NCBI RefSeq assembly: GCF_014839805.1
Contig: NC_051126.1
Coordinates: forward strand, 11,354,609 to 11,418,608
Reading direction: 5' to 3'
DNA: 64,000 nucleotides
Source of the DNA: Manduca sexta
Taxonomy: Eukaryota; Arthropoda; Insecta; Lepidoptera; Sphingidae
In this document: positions 1 to 10,464 of the stretch, piece by piece
How the letters are laid out: each line of letters starts with the position of its first letter
Position numbering within the stretch: the first letter of the stretch is position 1
The notes under the pieces: generated by a model
Seen by the model: the letters and a program-made list of their open reading frames with translations, nothing else
Told to the model about the DNA's origin: nothing
Database searches by the model: none
Position numbers and translations under genes: made by a program

Positions 1-583
1 AAGAACATGTCGAATAAGGGTTTTTTATTAGATAAAAAATCTAATCAAGATGATTTATACATGTTTGGATAGAGTTCTAAAAAAGAGTCTATTAAAATAA
101 ATCATTTAATTTTAAAGACCTCCGATTTTGAAGTTTTTCTCATCACTTACACCTTTTTTGACGAATTAATGAAGTTATTCTTATGAGTTACTCCTCCACG
201 AAATTTCTTTCTTATTTTTCCTATAATTGGAGGGGTCTAAAATTTAATTCAATGATTCCAAGCTTCAAATTTGTGCCACTCTATTATCCAATAAGTTCGA
301 GGTTGGTTGGAAATTGTTAAAAATAAAGATCCAGTGCCCATACAAAAAGCGGACATATCTTTTAACAACATTCTTAAAGAAGGTTAGGGATGTAAGCAAT
401 ATTTGTAAGGATTTCTTAAAGAGAGAACTAAATTAAAATTGTGCTCAATACGGCAATCGTATTTGTTCTCTCTTAGAAAAGTATGCTAATCACTTCTATT
501 TAATGGACCAGACCTGTAATACCAAACGAAAAATCTATAAATATATGAATATGTTCTGTTTTTGAAGTAGGTAAATAAATTAT
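1..583. other. Unassigned AT-rich sequence
   Basis: No reading frame, repeat or RNA that I can name. The TTTCTTAAAGAGAGAAC and GTTCTCTCTTAG stretches (415-475) are loosely inverted. Confidence 0.6.
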
Positions 584-600
584 ATAATTTATCTTCTTAC

Positions 601-843
601 TGCCTGCCTCGGAGGAGTAGTTGTGTTGCATGCGCTGTACGACACCGCTCTGAGTTCTTGGGTTCGAATCCTGGGTCGGGCTGAGTGTTATTTGGGCTTT
701 TCAGTCCAGAGTTTGAAATTTGTGTCCGATGGGCTCGCTCTACCACGTCATAGGACGTAACACGCGTCGAAAAGTGGGTGCTCTGGTTGCATCTCTTCCT
801 ACCCTTTCTGGGATAAAGGCTTGATGTATGTTTTGTTTATTTT
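601..843 (+). mobile_element. tRNA-derived SINE, family B copy
   Basis: A tRNA-like head with B box GGTTCGAATCC at 661-671, followed by the family body (GGGCTTTTCAGTCC, then a TGCTCTGGTTGCATCTC segment) and a 3' end at GGGATAAAGGC. Short flanking sequences (ATAATTTATCTTCTT before, ATAATTTATTTTTCT after) are near-matches and may be an eroded target duplication. Confidence 0.8.
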
Positions 844-1274
844 TTACACATAATTTATTTTTCTCTATAATCAATTTTAGCATTCTATTATTATCAACAA
901 TAACAAATCAGCAGATGGTTAATTATTATCATCTTGATATAGATATGACATAAGCTGAAATGTAATTATATTTACTACATAGGTATATGTGTAACCGGAG
1001 TATATGAGCTATGACGTAATAGTTTAATTATTGGCACGCTGTGGCCGATATTGCGGTTAGTAACATTGTCCGGCTAATTTTATCAACATTTCCAATATAA
1101 GATATGTCTATAATGTAAGTAGGTTGGTTTCTTGTAGGCGACAGTTTCTAGTGTACTACGCTATTTTTATTTATGTCACCAAGCAGTAGCAAGCGCAGGT
1201 CTGTACAGTTTTGAAGATTATAGTTCTTTGATTTTAGTTCGGCAGACATAGCATTTAATGATTTTGATCTGTTT
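844..1274. other. Unassigned AT-rich sequence
   Basis: Between a family B SINE and repeat A; nothing recognised. Confidence 0.6.
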
Positions 1275-1530
1275 TATTTTTTGGGCACGGCAAACTTACG
1301 CCACTGAATCTTATGGTAAGTGGAGTGGGGTTCAATGGAATGTCGACTGACGAGAGTTGATTACCCCTCGGCAGTCGACACAATTGTGGCGGCCTGTTGG
1401 AACCGGACATACACAGGCTGATCCCGGAACGTGACACACTTACGTGGTCGGCTATGGCTGGTTTTAAGATCTTATGTACGGTGGTCACTATCCTGGTGGA
1501 TATAAAATATATCCTACCACCAGCAAAATT
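1275..1530 (-). repeat. Repeat A copy (260-bp A-tailed interspersed repeat)
   Basis: On the minus strand the family starts TGGTGGTAGGATATATTTTATA, continues GTGTGTCACGTTCCGGGATCAGCC, GGTTCCAACAGGCCG, a GTCGACTG...CAGTCGAC palindromic part, and ends CTTACCATAAGATTCAGTGG with an A-rich tail. The left end, the A-rich right end and 5'-truncated copies point to a retroposed SINE or LINE 3' end. I see no clear A and B boxes. A 95-residue frame over it is not a gene. Confidence 0.8.
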
Positions 1531-2384
1531 TTTACTATTCAACTGAGGAATCCAATCCCGATAATTTATAGAAAGACCTGTACCTCAATTCTGCCTTAGT
1601 GATCCAAACCCTCGAAAATCGTATTAAAATAACCCCAGCCCTGTTAAATCCTATAAGCATTAGTAGTTTAATTAGGCGTGCGTCAGAAACTGTCGGCAAT
1701 GTTATCAAATATCGGAACCAGGTCAGTGGAAACGCAATGCATTGTCCACCACGCTGTGAATCGATCGCCGATCACCCGTACGCAATTAATGTCTATGTAA
1801 AATACTTTGTCATAGATAATTGGACAGTAATTTGTTTATTCGATGATTGTGGGTTCATTCGTTTTGATTTGATTGGTGATGTGATTAAATTGATTCAATT
1901 TGTTTGTTTCTTATTTCATTGATATTATAAATTGAAATGTTTTTAACGATATTTGTTTGAAATTGGGGCGTAAATTGAATGAATTTTGATGATTGGTACA
2001 ATACCAACCCAGTCTTATACTTACGCCAATTTGTAATCTGTAAAAGATTATTATATAATGCTTTTTTACTAGCGAAGGTGGAGAATAATAAATAAATTTT
2101 GATTATTTTACCGAGAACAATGTCTGTAAAACCAATGAGCTGATCAAATACGTTTCAAATAGGTTCGAATAAAAGAATTCTTAGTGTTTATCCATTGAAG
2201 TGAGCTCTCTGTGAAAATGTACTATGTATCGAAATAGGAGCAATGGAATAAATGTTTACCGATATATCGCTCCACAAAGTACTCGTTTAGTTTCAATTTG
2301 AATTTAAAAGTGCTAAGAATTGATGTATAATGTGTAGTTTCGAAGTAAATGGCAACGTTATTTATATATAATTAATTTATCTGT
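1531..2384. other. Unassigned sequence
   Basis: The 107-residue plus-strand frame at 1599-1922 shows no family motif and a Phe/Ile-rich end like AT-rich noise. Nothing else seen. Confidence 0.55.
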
Positions 2385-2697
2385 ACTATATACTGTCCCA
2401 CTGCTGGGCTCCGGCCTCCTCTACTACTGAAAGGAATTATGCCTTAGTCCACTACGCTGGCTTACTGCGGATTGGTAGATTTCACATATCATCAGAATTC
2501 CTACAGAGAACTTCTCAGGTATGTTGGTTTCCTCACGATGTTTTCCTTCACATTTATTAATTAGTAATCAATGATTGACAAAGAATTCACACATATTTTT
2601 TTTTGAAAAATCAGACATATGTGCTCTTGGGATTCGAACCTGCGGGCATTCGTCTCGGCAGTCCCTTCTACGGCCGACTAGGCTATCGCCATGACTG
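2385..2697 (-). mobile_element. tRNA-derived SINE, family D copy
   Basis: Nearly complete. The 3' end lies at the left (CTGTCCCACTGCTGGGC), the B box reads GGTTCGAATCC on the minus strand near 2629-2641, and the A-box region (TAGCCTAG on the minus strand) is near 2675-2690. A TTAGG tract begins about 40 bases beyond its head. Confidence 0.8.
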
Positions 2698-2735
2698 AAT
2701 GTGCGCCCCGAATGGTGATAGTACTGTTAGCGAAT

Positions 2736-2756
2736 GGTTAGGTTAGGTTAGGTTAG
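2736..2756 (+). repeat. Short interstitial telomere-type repeat (GGTTA)4
   Basis: Four perfect units of the insect telomere pentamer TTAGG plus one base, about 40 bp beyond the head of a family D SINE. Confidence 0.75.
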
Positions 2757-5469
2757 AGAATGTGTATTGTTGTTGTTCGCGCGCATAAAATTTATTCGGA
2801 ACGAAAATTAGCCTATAATATGCTATTTCGGGACATTTTGTCTATACCAAATTACATCCGAACCCATTTAGAAATTCTTGCATTTACTTCTAACAAATAT
2901 CTTAGTATTTTCACAAAGTATCTCATCTTTATTAGTAATGTATAAATAAGCTATTTGCTTACAACTTCAATTCAGACTACTCTTGATAAAATATATGAAA
3001 AATACTTACCAAACAAAGGATTTTACATATCATGGAGCAACAATCTTCAAAGAAGCGCTTTACATATTCTGATATATTTATTATTTTGCTTGGTTTTAGA
3101 TTCTCTTTATTCTTGACGAACCATATAAGCAGTCCCAGATTTGTAAAAAGGCCGTATGGGCCGCGGCCTATGGGTGGTAGCCTCTTAAGGGGGACAGATT
3201 TCAGAGGAAGTTCACTTAATTGAATTATTAGTTTATTTAAATTTAGTGCCTTCCATAATACAAACAAATGGAAATTTTTTAAGTATTTTAGAAACCAACA
3301 TACATACATACATAAACCTTCCTAGATGGGGCGGCGGAAATAAAGTGGCCCACGCTCATAAAAAATATAAATTCGGCACTGCATATAAGTGTTATCAAAT
3401 ATTCTCTCCCTTCATACAGAATATGTGAACAACTCACAAACGGTTCAATATAATAGACAAGTCTACGTGTAGTATAGACCCCGGTCATAGATAACGCGTG
3501 GGGATGTAGAGGAAGGTGTCGCTCGCGAGCCGGATGTGGCGGCATCCGTTGCGTTATCGCGCCGTGCTCCGGTGCCATAGGATGCCAGATGCCATAAACG
3601 ATTGCCAGTGTGCCAGTGAATGCCAGTAATGTGTTATTTTAAATGACGCCAGATGCGAACTCATTGTTGTATATTTGAGATATTTGAATATACAAGAGTT
3701 AAAAAAATAATAGTATATTATTGAGTTGGAAGATTTTTTATTAGATTTTAGTTGAAACCCGACAGAAATATTAGTTTTTGATCACTCGAGAATGTAAAAG
3801 GAATTCCTTTGAAGTGTTTTAGTATGATAATTTTACAATTTTTTATCATAGATTTAAAATCCATACTTAATATGATACATTGTACTATAGATATATATTG
3901 TATAGAAAGACAATGTTTATCATATATGTTTGCATTAGAAAGAGATAGGAGCATATCTTCGGCTTCGTAGCGCGTCGTCTCTGTCACTCTCACCTATCAC
4001 TTATTTGACGTTTTATCGTTGACTCGCTTATTTTTAGCAATATTTTTTGCGAAGTATGATAGTTTTTAAAAATATAACAGTAAAAAATGTATGTTACTTT
4101 TTTGAGTTTCACTGCTCCACGGCTATCCACGAAGTGTTTTTTGTGAATTATAAAACGTGGTACGAGATTTTTTTTTAAACTTTTGAATGATATTGAGAGG
4201 TCGGTTTAATTAATGCGCATTTTTACTAACATGGTAGTTACTAGTCAGTATGCAAATTGTGTTCTAAACTCAAATATTCATAGATATTATATTGGGGCGG
4301 TGAGTTGAGTGAACTTTGCCTTTTATCCTGAGGGCATCACTGAAGAAGAGGGATTTGATTCTCTATTTACTTAAATATCGTATCAGGTAAATGAGGACTT
4401 TAAAAATTGATCCATAGGTCTTCAATAACTATACTATACATATCGCTAGTAAGATAATATATTATACGTTATACTATTGTGTATTTTGTAAACTATATAT
4501 CAAAAAAAAAACAAAACACAATACTATCCGCAGTAAAAGAGGCTGGCAACACTTTAAGGCTTATTCGAGCAAATGGCCTTAAGCTTAGTTCAATACATTT
4601 ACGACGGGAATACCTAAGAATTACAAATTTTTAAAAACAAATTTAGCTCTTTTTGAAAATTAACTACCGAAGTATTCCTTATTAAATTGTCTATCTAATA
4701 GTGTTAAATGTTGAATGCAAATTATAATGAAATATACTTTAGAAAGAGATCAACATATTTGTGGCATTTTCATTTTGAAATTAATTAAACAACAATCATA
4801 TTATAAATAATGAAACGACCAAAAGTAACCTGTTATAGATTTTTTTTCCATTTCTATTATAAATTTCAAATATATACCTTTTAAATACGGTTAGCGTTTC
4901 GTTTTGCTTGGGAAAGCACCTTAAGGGACAATGCATACGTAGCAGTAGCGAAGGCTTCATATAACCAGATTCCTGCCGGCTTTTTTATCGTAAATAACAT
5001 CTAATTATCATTAGAACGATTTGCAGACCACATTTATGTATACTGGTAACTATATGTAGTGATGGGTTCTCTTTCGAAATTTTAAGTATTCGCTATGATA
5101 CGTAGGCTTATAAAGGTTAGCTAAATTTTACTTAATCACCACTTGAAATAATACTCAAACATGGTCTAAGGGAGTCAAATAGATGTTTTATTGATTACGT
5201 ATAATATTGATCAAACATGTTTAGTCTCCGTAGACAATACTTTCTTTTTGTTTAAAGAAACAGCATCCACGTGTACTACCAGACGGTCGCTTATCAATAG
5301 CTATAAAATATAGATATTGTAGTAAACAAATATGAGGATTGAGGATACCTTTCAACCTTTTTTATAGTCGTATTCAAGATTTAATCAAGATTAGATGGGA
5401 AGGCACACGCAAAACTAGTAGATTGAGACTTGGAAAACGTACAAAGGAAGTTAGAATGAACATAGTTTT
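2757..5469. other. Unassigned AT-rich sequence with one GC-rich patch
   Basis: Several frames of 60-110 residues have no recognisable content. A GC-rich patch at 3480-3600 contains GAGGAAGGTGTCGCTCGCGAGCC and a threefold near-repeat of (GA)TGCCAG(A/T). A segment at 3150-3210 (GGCCGTATGGGCCGCGGCC) is GC-rich and may be an old repeat I cannot place. Confidence 0.5.
3298..3314. repeat. (ACAT)4 microsatellite
   Basis: Four ACAT units plus one base, in non-coding sequence. Confidence 0.85.
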
Positions 5470-6000
5470 ATCTTCTATACTTATAATAAATCTGTAGAGA
5501 GGTCAATTCTGTACATGAAATATATTTCCAAAATAACTATCAGGGGGTGATTAGGGATCGATACTGATGCCAAAAATGCAATTAGTAAAATTTTTGTCTG
5601 TCTGTCTGTCTGTCTGTATAACCGTTATAGAAACAAAAACTACTCGACGGATTTTAACGAAACTTGGTACAATTATTTATCATACTCCTGTGCTGGTTAT
5701 AGTATACTTTTCATCACGCTAAAATTAATAGAAGCAGAGCAGTGAAGGGAAATGTTGGGAAATCGGGAGAAGTTACTCCATTTTTTAAGCTTCCGTCGCG
5801 TGTGCAACCTTAATGGTTAAAGCTACACAGAAATCATGTATGACGGAAATGTTCTCCTTAAAATTATGTAAAAAATATCCCACGACAGCATATGTCTATC
5901 TTTTATGGTTGACTCACAATAACACGTGTAACTCTCGATAGCTTAGCAGTTCGAAGCATTCTCATTATATTTGTCTACTCTTACGTTTATAACACTCTCA
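5470..6000 (+). repeat. Family G repeat with GTCT microsatellite
   Basis: Starts CTATACTTATAATAAATCTGTAGAGAGG, contains (GTCT)5 at 5596-5617 followed by AACAAAAACTACTCGACGGATTTTAACG, and continues to about 6000. I recognise it as a common lepidopteran interspersed repeat of unclear class. A shorter relative lies at 19795-20000. It abuts the split family E copy. Confidence 0.7.
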
Positions 6001-6004
6001 GTCA

Positions 6005-6144
6005 TCCCTAATTAAAAAGTTAACATTATTAAATATTCCATAAAAAAGAATCATAGAAATCGGTATAGAAACACCAAAGTTATACATGAAATACGCTAAT
6101 AATAAGCCATCATGCGTGAATACTGAATCATGCTATAAGGATTA
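6005..6144 (-). repeat. Family E repeat, distal part of a copy split by SINE and Helitron
   Basis: Positions 6069-6138 match the complement of 57553-57630 (GTATTCACGC-TGATGGCTTATTATTAGCG), and 6030-6070 match 57632-57672 on the same strand. With 7466-7655 this is the other side of one old repeat copy that was opened by the SINE and the Helitron. Confidence 0.7.
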
Positions 6145-6397
6145 AACACAACATCACGCATTTTATCCCCGAAGGGGTATGCAGAGGCGCAACTATGGCA
6201 CCCACTTTTCGCCAAGTGTGTTCCGTCCCATGATGTGATAGGGGGCGAGCCTATCGCCATATCGGGCACAAATTCCAGACTCCGGGCTGATACTGAGCAG
6301 AAAAACCCAAATATCACTTTGCCCGACCCGGGATTCGAACCCAGGACCTCAGAGCGCTGCCGTACCGCGCATGCAGTACAACTACGCCACCAAGGCA
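6145..6397 (-). mobile_element. tRNA-derived SINE, family B, full length with target duplication
   Basis: On the minus strand: A-box-like TGGCGTAGTTGTA (complement of 6377-6389), B box GGTTCGAATCC (complement of 6331-6341), body, and a 3' end ending in GGATAAAATGCGTGATG and a GT-rich tail. The copy is bracketed by the 13-bp direct repeat GCTATAAGGATTA at 6132-6144 and 6398-6410, a clear target duplication. The right copy touches the 5' terminus of a Helitron at 6411. The high similarity to the copy at 16.7 kb suggests recent activity. Confidence 0.92.
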
Positions 6398-6410
6398 GCT
6401 ATAAGGATTA

Positions 6411-7465
6411 TCTATATATATAAAAATCAATTGCTGTTCGTTAGTCTCGCTAAAACTCGAGAACGGCTGAACGGATTTATCTTATCTTGGTCTTGAATTA
6501 TTCGTGGAGGTCTAGGGAATATTTAAAAGGTGAGAAAAATTCGAATAATTGCCGGGAAAATCCTCAAAACAGCATTTTTCTATTTCCCATACAAACGTTT
6601 TCTAACTAATACGTAGAGTCAATTTGTAATTTATTACCGCTGCATAAAGTTCAAATTCGCGTGCGCGTTGGAGGATCTAATATCGCGTTCTGAAACTCAA
6701 CAAAAGTGAAAGTGAATCGCGAACGCGACAAAATTGCATAGTCTCAAAATACATAGTACATAAATAGTGGTCGGCTTCGAGAAACTCAATTTTAGCTAAC
6801 TTCAGTTGTTAATCTGTCCGATTATTTTTTTTAATAAGACTATATAGAAATCGAAAGATAAATCTTAAGTTTTGTCACAAATTAAATTATGAATCTTAAG
6901 TTAAATTTCTGAACGCAATCATAATATTTGACATTAGATTTGACAACCAACTAATATGTCAATCCATCCTGTCGCATTTCAGAGCACGGAAAAGTATTAT
7001 TACGATATTATATCTATCTTTGTGGTTACGTGCGCGAGAACTTTCTTTACTTTGGTGATCCTTTGTGATAGTGACATTCCAAGTAATGTGCTCTTTTTTG
7101 TGATAGTGACACTTTACTGCTAAATGAGCGGGAAATTTTCTCACTTTGATTAATTACAATTTACGATGCCGAGGAGAAGACGACCTGACTTAGGTCGTCG
7201 TAGTCAATCAAATGTGCGAAGAGCTACCTCACGTGCTAACCGCACTGATGACCAGAGACAGACAGATCAAGAAAATAGTCGTATTGCTATGTCAGAATTG
7301 CGTTCTTTAGTGAGTGACAATGTAGGAGATAGGCTAAATTATTTATTCAATAAATGCTTTTTTATTAAATACGGATTCGATTTGTTTGTTTTAAAATCAT
7401 TTTATACAAAAGATTAGGTCTTTTATTTATCCATGAGGTAGTATGAAGTCTGCCGGGTCAGCTAG
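6411..7465 (+). mobile_element. Non-autonomous Helitron (deletion derivative)
   Basis: Starts with TCTATATATATAAAAATCAATTGC, then a segment with CGTTAGTCTCGCTAAAACTCGAGAACGGCTGAACGGATTT that I recognise as the 5' end of lepidopteran Helitrons, and ends CTGCCGGGTCAGCTAG. A 5' TC, a 3' CTAG (CTRR), no target duplication and flanking A and T are the Helitron hallmarks. The 1,055 bp keep about 50 codons of the autonomous element's ORF at the 3' side (7166 onward). No helicase or Rep nuclease motif remains, so movement would need an autonomous partner. Confidence 0.88.
7166..7417 (+). pseudogene. N-terminal remnant of the Helitron Rep/helicase ORF
   Basis: Eighty-three codons from an ATG. The first 45 or so (starting MPRRRRPDLGRRSQSN, Arg-rich, then ANRTDDQRQ...) match the leader I know from lepidopteran Helitron proteins ahead of the Rep domain. 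After about residue 47 (SELRSL) the frame runs into what looks like the terminal noncoding region. Neither the Rep catalytic tyrosines nor a helicase follows. The junction marks the internal deletion that produced this short Helitron. Whether the fragment is translated is unknown; it lies within 300 bp of the 3' terminus. Confidence 0.75.
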
Positions 7466-7655
7466 TTTTTGTATATATATAAGGTCGCGAACGCACAGGC
7501 AGGTGGCTTGCTTGGCACCTAGAGGCTAGCGAATCACCTAGCGAGTAGCTTCGTAAAACGAACATTCTCGAACGTTCGCGACCGGAACCGGACCATTTTT
7601 GAAGTCCGAAATCCACGCGGGCGAAGCTGCGGGCGGAAGCTAGTAAATAATACAT
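7466..7655 (-). repeat. Family E repeat, proximal part of the split copy
   Basis: On the minus strand it begins ACTAGCTTCCGCCCGCAGC and continues GTGGATTTCGGACTTC, the same start as the copy at 57.39 kb. This is a very common lepidopteran interspersed sequence, probably the end of an RTE-type LINE or a dependent SINE (class not settled). Inside it, 7483-7583 is a separate 101-bp foldback. The 65-residue minus-strand frame here is not a gene. Confidence 0.72.
7483..7583. repeat. 101-bp foldback with 11-bp perfect arms
   Basis: GGTCGCGAACG at 7483-7493 and CGTTCGCGACC at 7573-7583 are perfect complements. The interior carries two direct CACCTAG(A/C)G repeats. It lies inside the family E copy, and the matching place in the 57.4 kb copy has different sequence. 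Confidence 0.6.
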
Positions 7656-8186
7656 TTGAATAAAAGTATATACTTAATATTATTATTCTGATTATGTTTC
7701 AGAAAAACACACAATGCACAAATAGCGTAGTTGGGCATAGAAAGGTCTGCAGAGAATGTCCACAGGTTCAAAATCTATACACACTTCTGAATTTATGAAG
7801 TAAGAATATTTCGCAAATAAACGATTATTAACAAACTTTAAAACAATATTTATATGAACGAATGATTGAATGAATTCTGTACACATGACGTTGCAAGTTT
7901 CATTTAATGTTAGCTCGAAGCATCGCTCGCTGCATTTTGGCACGGCCGTGCGGAGTTCATTAAAATTTACCCTTTTGCTTAATATTCGTTTTGTGCATTC
8001 ATATTGCTGACGTAAATTATGGTTTAATGCAATCTTGTTATGTATATTTATATTGTTTCGAATTATCTGGTGATTTAATTAGTTTGCGTGATTTGTCTTA
8101 TTTAATGTTTATACTCAAGTATTCATTTTATGGAAGTTCTATATATACAAACTATATCGCGGATGGATTAAATCTACATGAACCTT
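7656..8186. other. Unassigned sequence
   Basis: Short frames on both strands without recognisable domains, and no repeat shared with the rest of the window. Confidence 0.55.
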
Positions 8187-8445
8187 GGGCCTTATTCTCT
8201 ATCCCGCACGTTATTTTAACAGTGCGTAACAAGCACGTAACACAACGTGTCATGTTTAGGACTATAGAAATTTGGTTTACAGAATACCATTCCACGCACA
8301 TTTCTCGAAGATAACATGACACGGCCGCGTTACGCGTTTACACTATCATACAGAATAAGGGCCCTTCTCGTAACTCGGCCGTGTTACGTTAACTTCGTGA
8401 AATTAGCGTGGAATAGTATTCCGAATGTTAATTTCAATTCATAAT
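8187..8445. repeat. Foldback (MITE-like) repeat cluster
   Basis: Two overlapping inverted arrangements. GGGCCTTATTCT at 8187-8198 is complementary to AGAATAAGGGCCC at 8352-8364. The segment 8282-8333 (AATACCATTCCACGCACATTTC...) is complementary at roughly four fifths of positions to 8370-8420. The inside is rich in CGTAACACGGCCGTGT-type sequence. No transposase and no certain target duplication. The small frames here are shadows. Confidence 0.6.
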
Positions 8446-9211
8446 TGCGACGATAAATTTACATCTCATTATTTTCACGCAGTATTCTATTGTTGTTGTT
8501 CTGTTTTTAAATATTGCCCTAACACGGGAGATGCCTCCATGTCTTATGTTACTCGGCAACCATATATCCACGTTACTAAATTTACAATAGGAAGTGTCAT
8601 AGTCGTGTGGTGTTCCTCGGTAACAAACTGGCAGTTTCTGCGTGACGCCTGACGTTCGAAATTCCTTTCAAAGCGTTCCATGTATAGTGATAGAGCGATA
8701 AATTCAATTGAAAATTCATATAATTCGGAGCAAGCAAACAGGACATATAAATTGTAATACATGAAAGCCGCATGAAGTGTTAATTTCCATACATACTGAA
8801 CAATGGAGTGCACAAAATGCCGCTACATTCGTAACAAGTGATAGCTGCGCGTTGACCGGAAGTGCTCGTGTGGATAACGGCCCGGAACGTGTACAATTCC
8901 GTTCGCCATTGCACCGCACCGCTCACTTCCGTTTCCGGCGCTCCGGAACTCCAAGATGGCACTTTATTTAATAAGGCTCTGATAACGTGCAATTATAACG
9001 TTTCCTTTGTCGATCGTGAATCGTGGTTAACGCCTGTGCAATACTAGTTTTGGTTTTCTATTTCTTCATAGCCTTCAAGGCAGCGCAGACGCTATCGTTG
9101 CTTAGAACTATTACTACTATAAAACTGACAGTTACATAAGTTGTTAGCAAGTGTCAATTTATATTAATGTAGTGACGTTATAGTGTCGGCGTGGCGCCTA
9201 ATTATGATTTT
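8446..9211. other. Unassigned sequence with a CpG-rich patch
   Basis: 8840-8960 is richer in G+C and CpG than its surroundings and has five overlapping frames of 60-90 residues, none with a known motif. It could be an old repeat or a diverged exon. Confidence 0.45.
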
Positions 9212-9470
9212 CCAGTGATAGGATATATTTTAAATCCGCCCGCATGGCGACCATTGTACACAAGGTTAAAACCTACCATAGTGCCCCACATAAATGTGTC
9301 ACAGTCTGAGATTAGGTTGTGTATATCCGGTTCCAACAGACCGACATAATTGTGTCGATTATCGAGGGGTAATCATCTCTCGTCAGTCGACGTTCTATTG
9401 GACCCCAAACAACTTACCATCAGGTGCAGTGTGGTCACTTTACTGTACAAAGACAAGAATAAAAAAAAAA
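9212..9470 (+). repeat. Repeat A copy, full length with A10 tail
   Basis: Runs from GATAGGATATATTTTAAATCC to an uninterrupted run of ten A residues at 9461-9470, so both ends can be placed. The 94-residue plus-strand frame at 9294-9578 crosses it and is spurious. Confidence 0.82.
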
Positions 9471-9974
9471 GCTAAATCTCCAGTTATCCTATACATCGGA
9501 CAACTGTTTTACTTCAACATTTTATCTGCATACATTCAAAATCCCACACGAAGGATTTCCTCCGAACTCAGCACTTAGATTCCTCATCAGTCCTCAAAGA
9601 CTGTCCCTAATGAACCCCAAGTTTAAACAAGGGGTGTATCCGGTATGCAGGTGTTAAATAATCGTCGTACGTTTTAGCTGATTGCCGACAGGGGTCGCTC
9701 CCTGCATTGTTAGTGCTACCTTTGTGCTTCTGTGCCATGTGCAGTGTGCACTTTTGTCGTGTTGTTTTTAGTTTTCAACGTTAGGGCGTTTCGTTTTTCT
9801 AGAAATGAGTTTAGGGTTTGTTGTTTTAATGTGGTGTGCTAATTGTATTAATATCATGGAGAATTTATACTTAAAATTGTATTTTTATACAATAAATTTA
9901 TAGTTACATACAAAAAATGTCTTAACTATTGCAATATCTAAGAAAGTTTGAGATTACACAAATATTATTTCAAG

Positions 9975-10085
9975 CAAGCCGACATAATTGTGTAAGCCGG
10001 CGAGGGATAATCATCTCTCGTTAGTCGACACTCTATCTAGACCCTACTCAACTTACAATCAGGTGCAGATGGGGTCACTTAGCTA
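9975..10085 (+). repeat. Repeat A copy, 5' truncated
   Basis: Only the last 110 bases of the family (GCCGACATAATTGTG to GGTCACTTAG). It lies 500 bp from the full-length copy in the same orientation. The truncation from the 5' side is typical of retroposition. Confidence 0.75.
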
Positions 10086-10242
10086 AGTCCGAATAAAAGA
10101 AAACATCCTTATCCATCATTTTCTCCACAACATGTTTTTTAGCACATAATGTTGTGCAAACAACGCGCGATTCATGTCTGGCGTTAAACATGATGTCAAT
10201 GTGCTGGTGTAAATCAACTTGAGGCATACCAGTATATATTTC

Positions 10243-10464
10243 AACTAGCTTTTGCTCGCCGCTTCGCCTGCGTGAAGCAGTTTTCCGGGATAAAAGTCCC
10301 GCTATATATTTTCCCGAGACAGAAAGTAACCTAAAACCTTCCCAGGGTCTTAAACTATCTGCATACCAACTTTCATAAAAAAACCGTTCAGTAGATTTTG
10401 AGAAAATGGATAACATACAGACAGAAAAAAAGGGTACTTGGTTTTATAATATGTATAGATAATG
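10243..10464 (+). repeat. Family E repeat
   Basis: Begins ACTAGCTTTTGCTCGCCGC, continues GAAGCAGTTTTCCGGGATAAAAGTCCCGCTATATATTTTCCC, and ends with CCGTTCAGTAGATTTTGAGAAA and an AT-rich tail (TATGTATAGATAAT). The 113-residue minus-strand frame over it is chance. Confidence 0.75.

Noticed and set aside
2977..3309. Overlapping frames of 110 and 63 residues on opposite strands.
   Set aside because: They mirror each other over a GC-rich segment and show no coding signature.
5596..5617. GTCT array as an isolated microsatellite or CRISPR-like repeat.
   Set aside because: It is an internal part of the family G repeat with no spacers; CRISPR arrays are not expected in this genome.
6301..6390. tRNA gene suggested by a perfect B box and A box.
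   Set aside because: No cloverleaf closes; the boxes belong to a SINE with a target duplication, and the same holds at 16.9, 20.4 and 29.3 kb.
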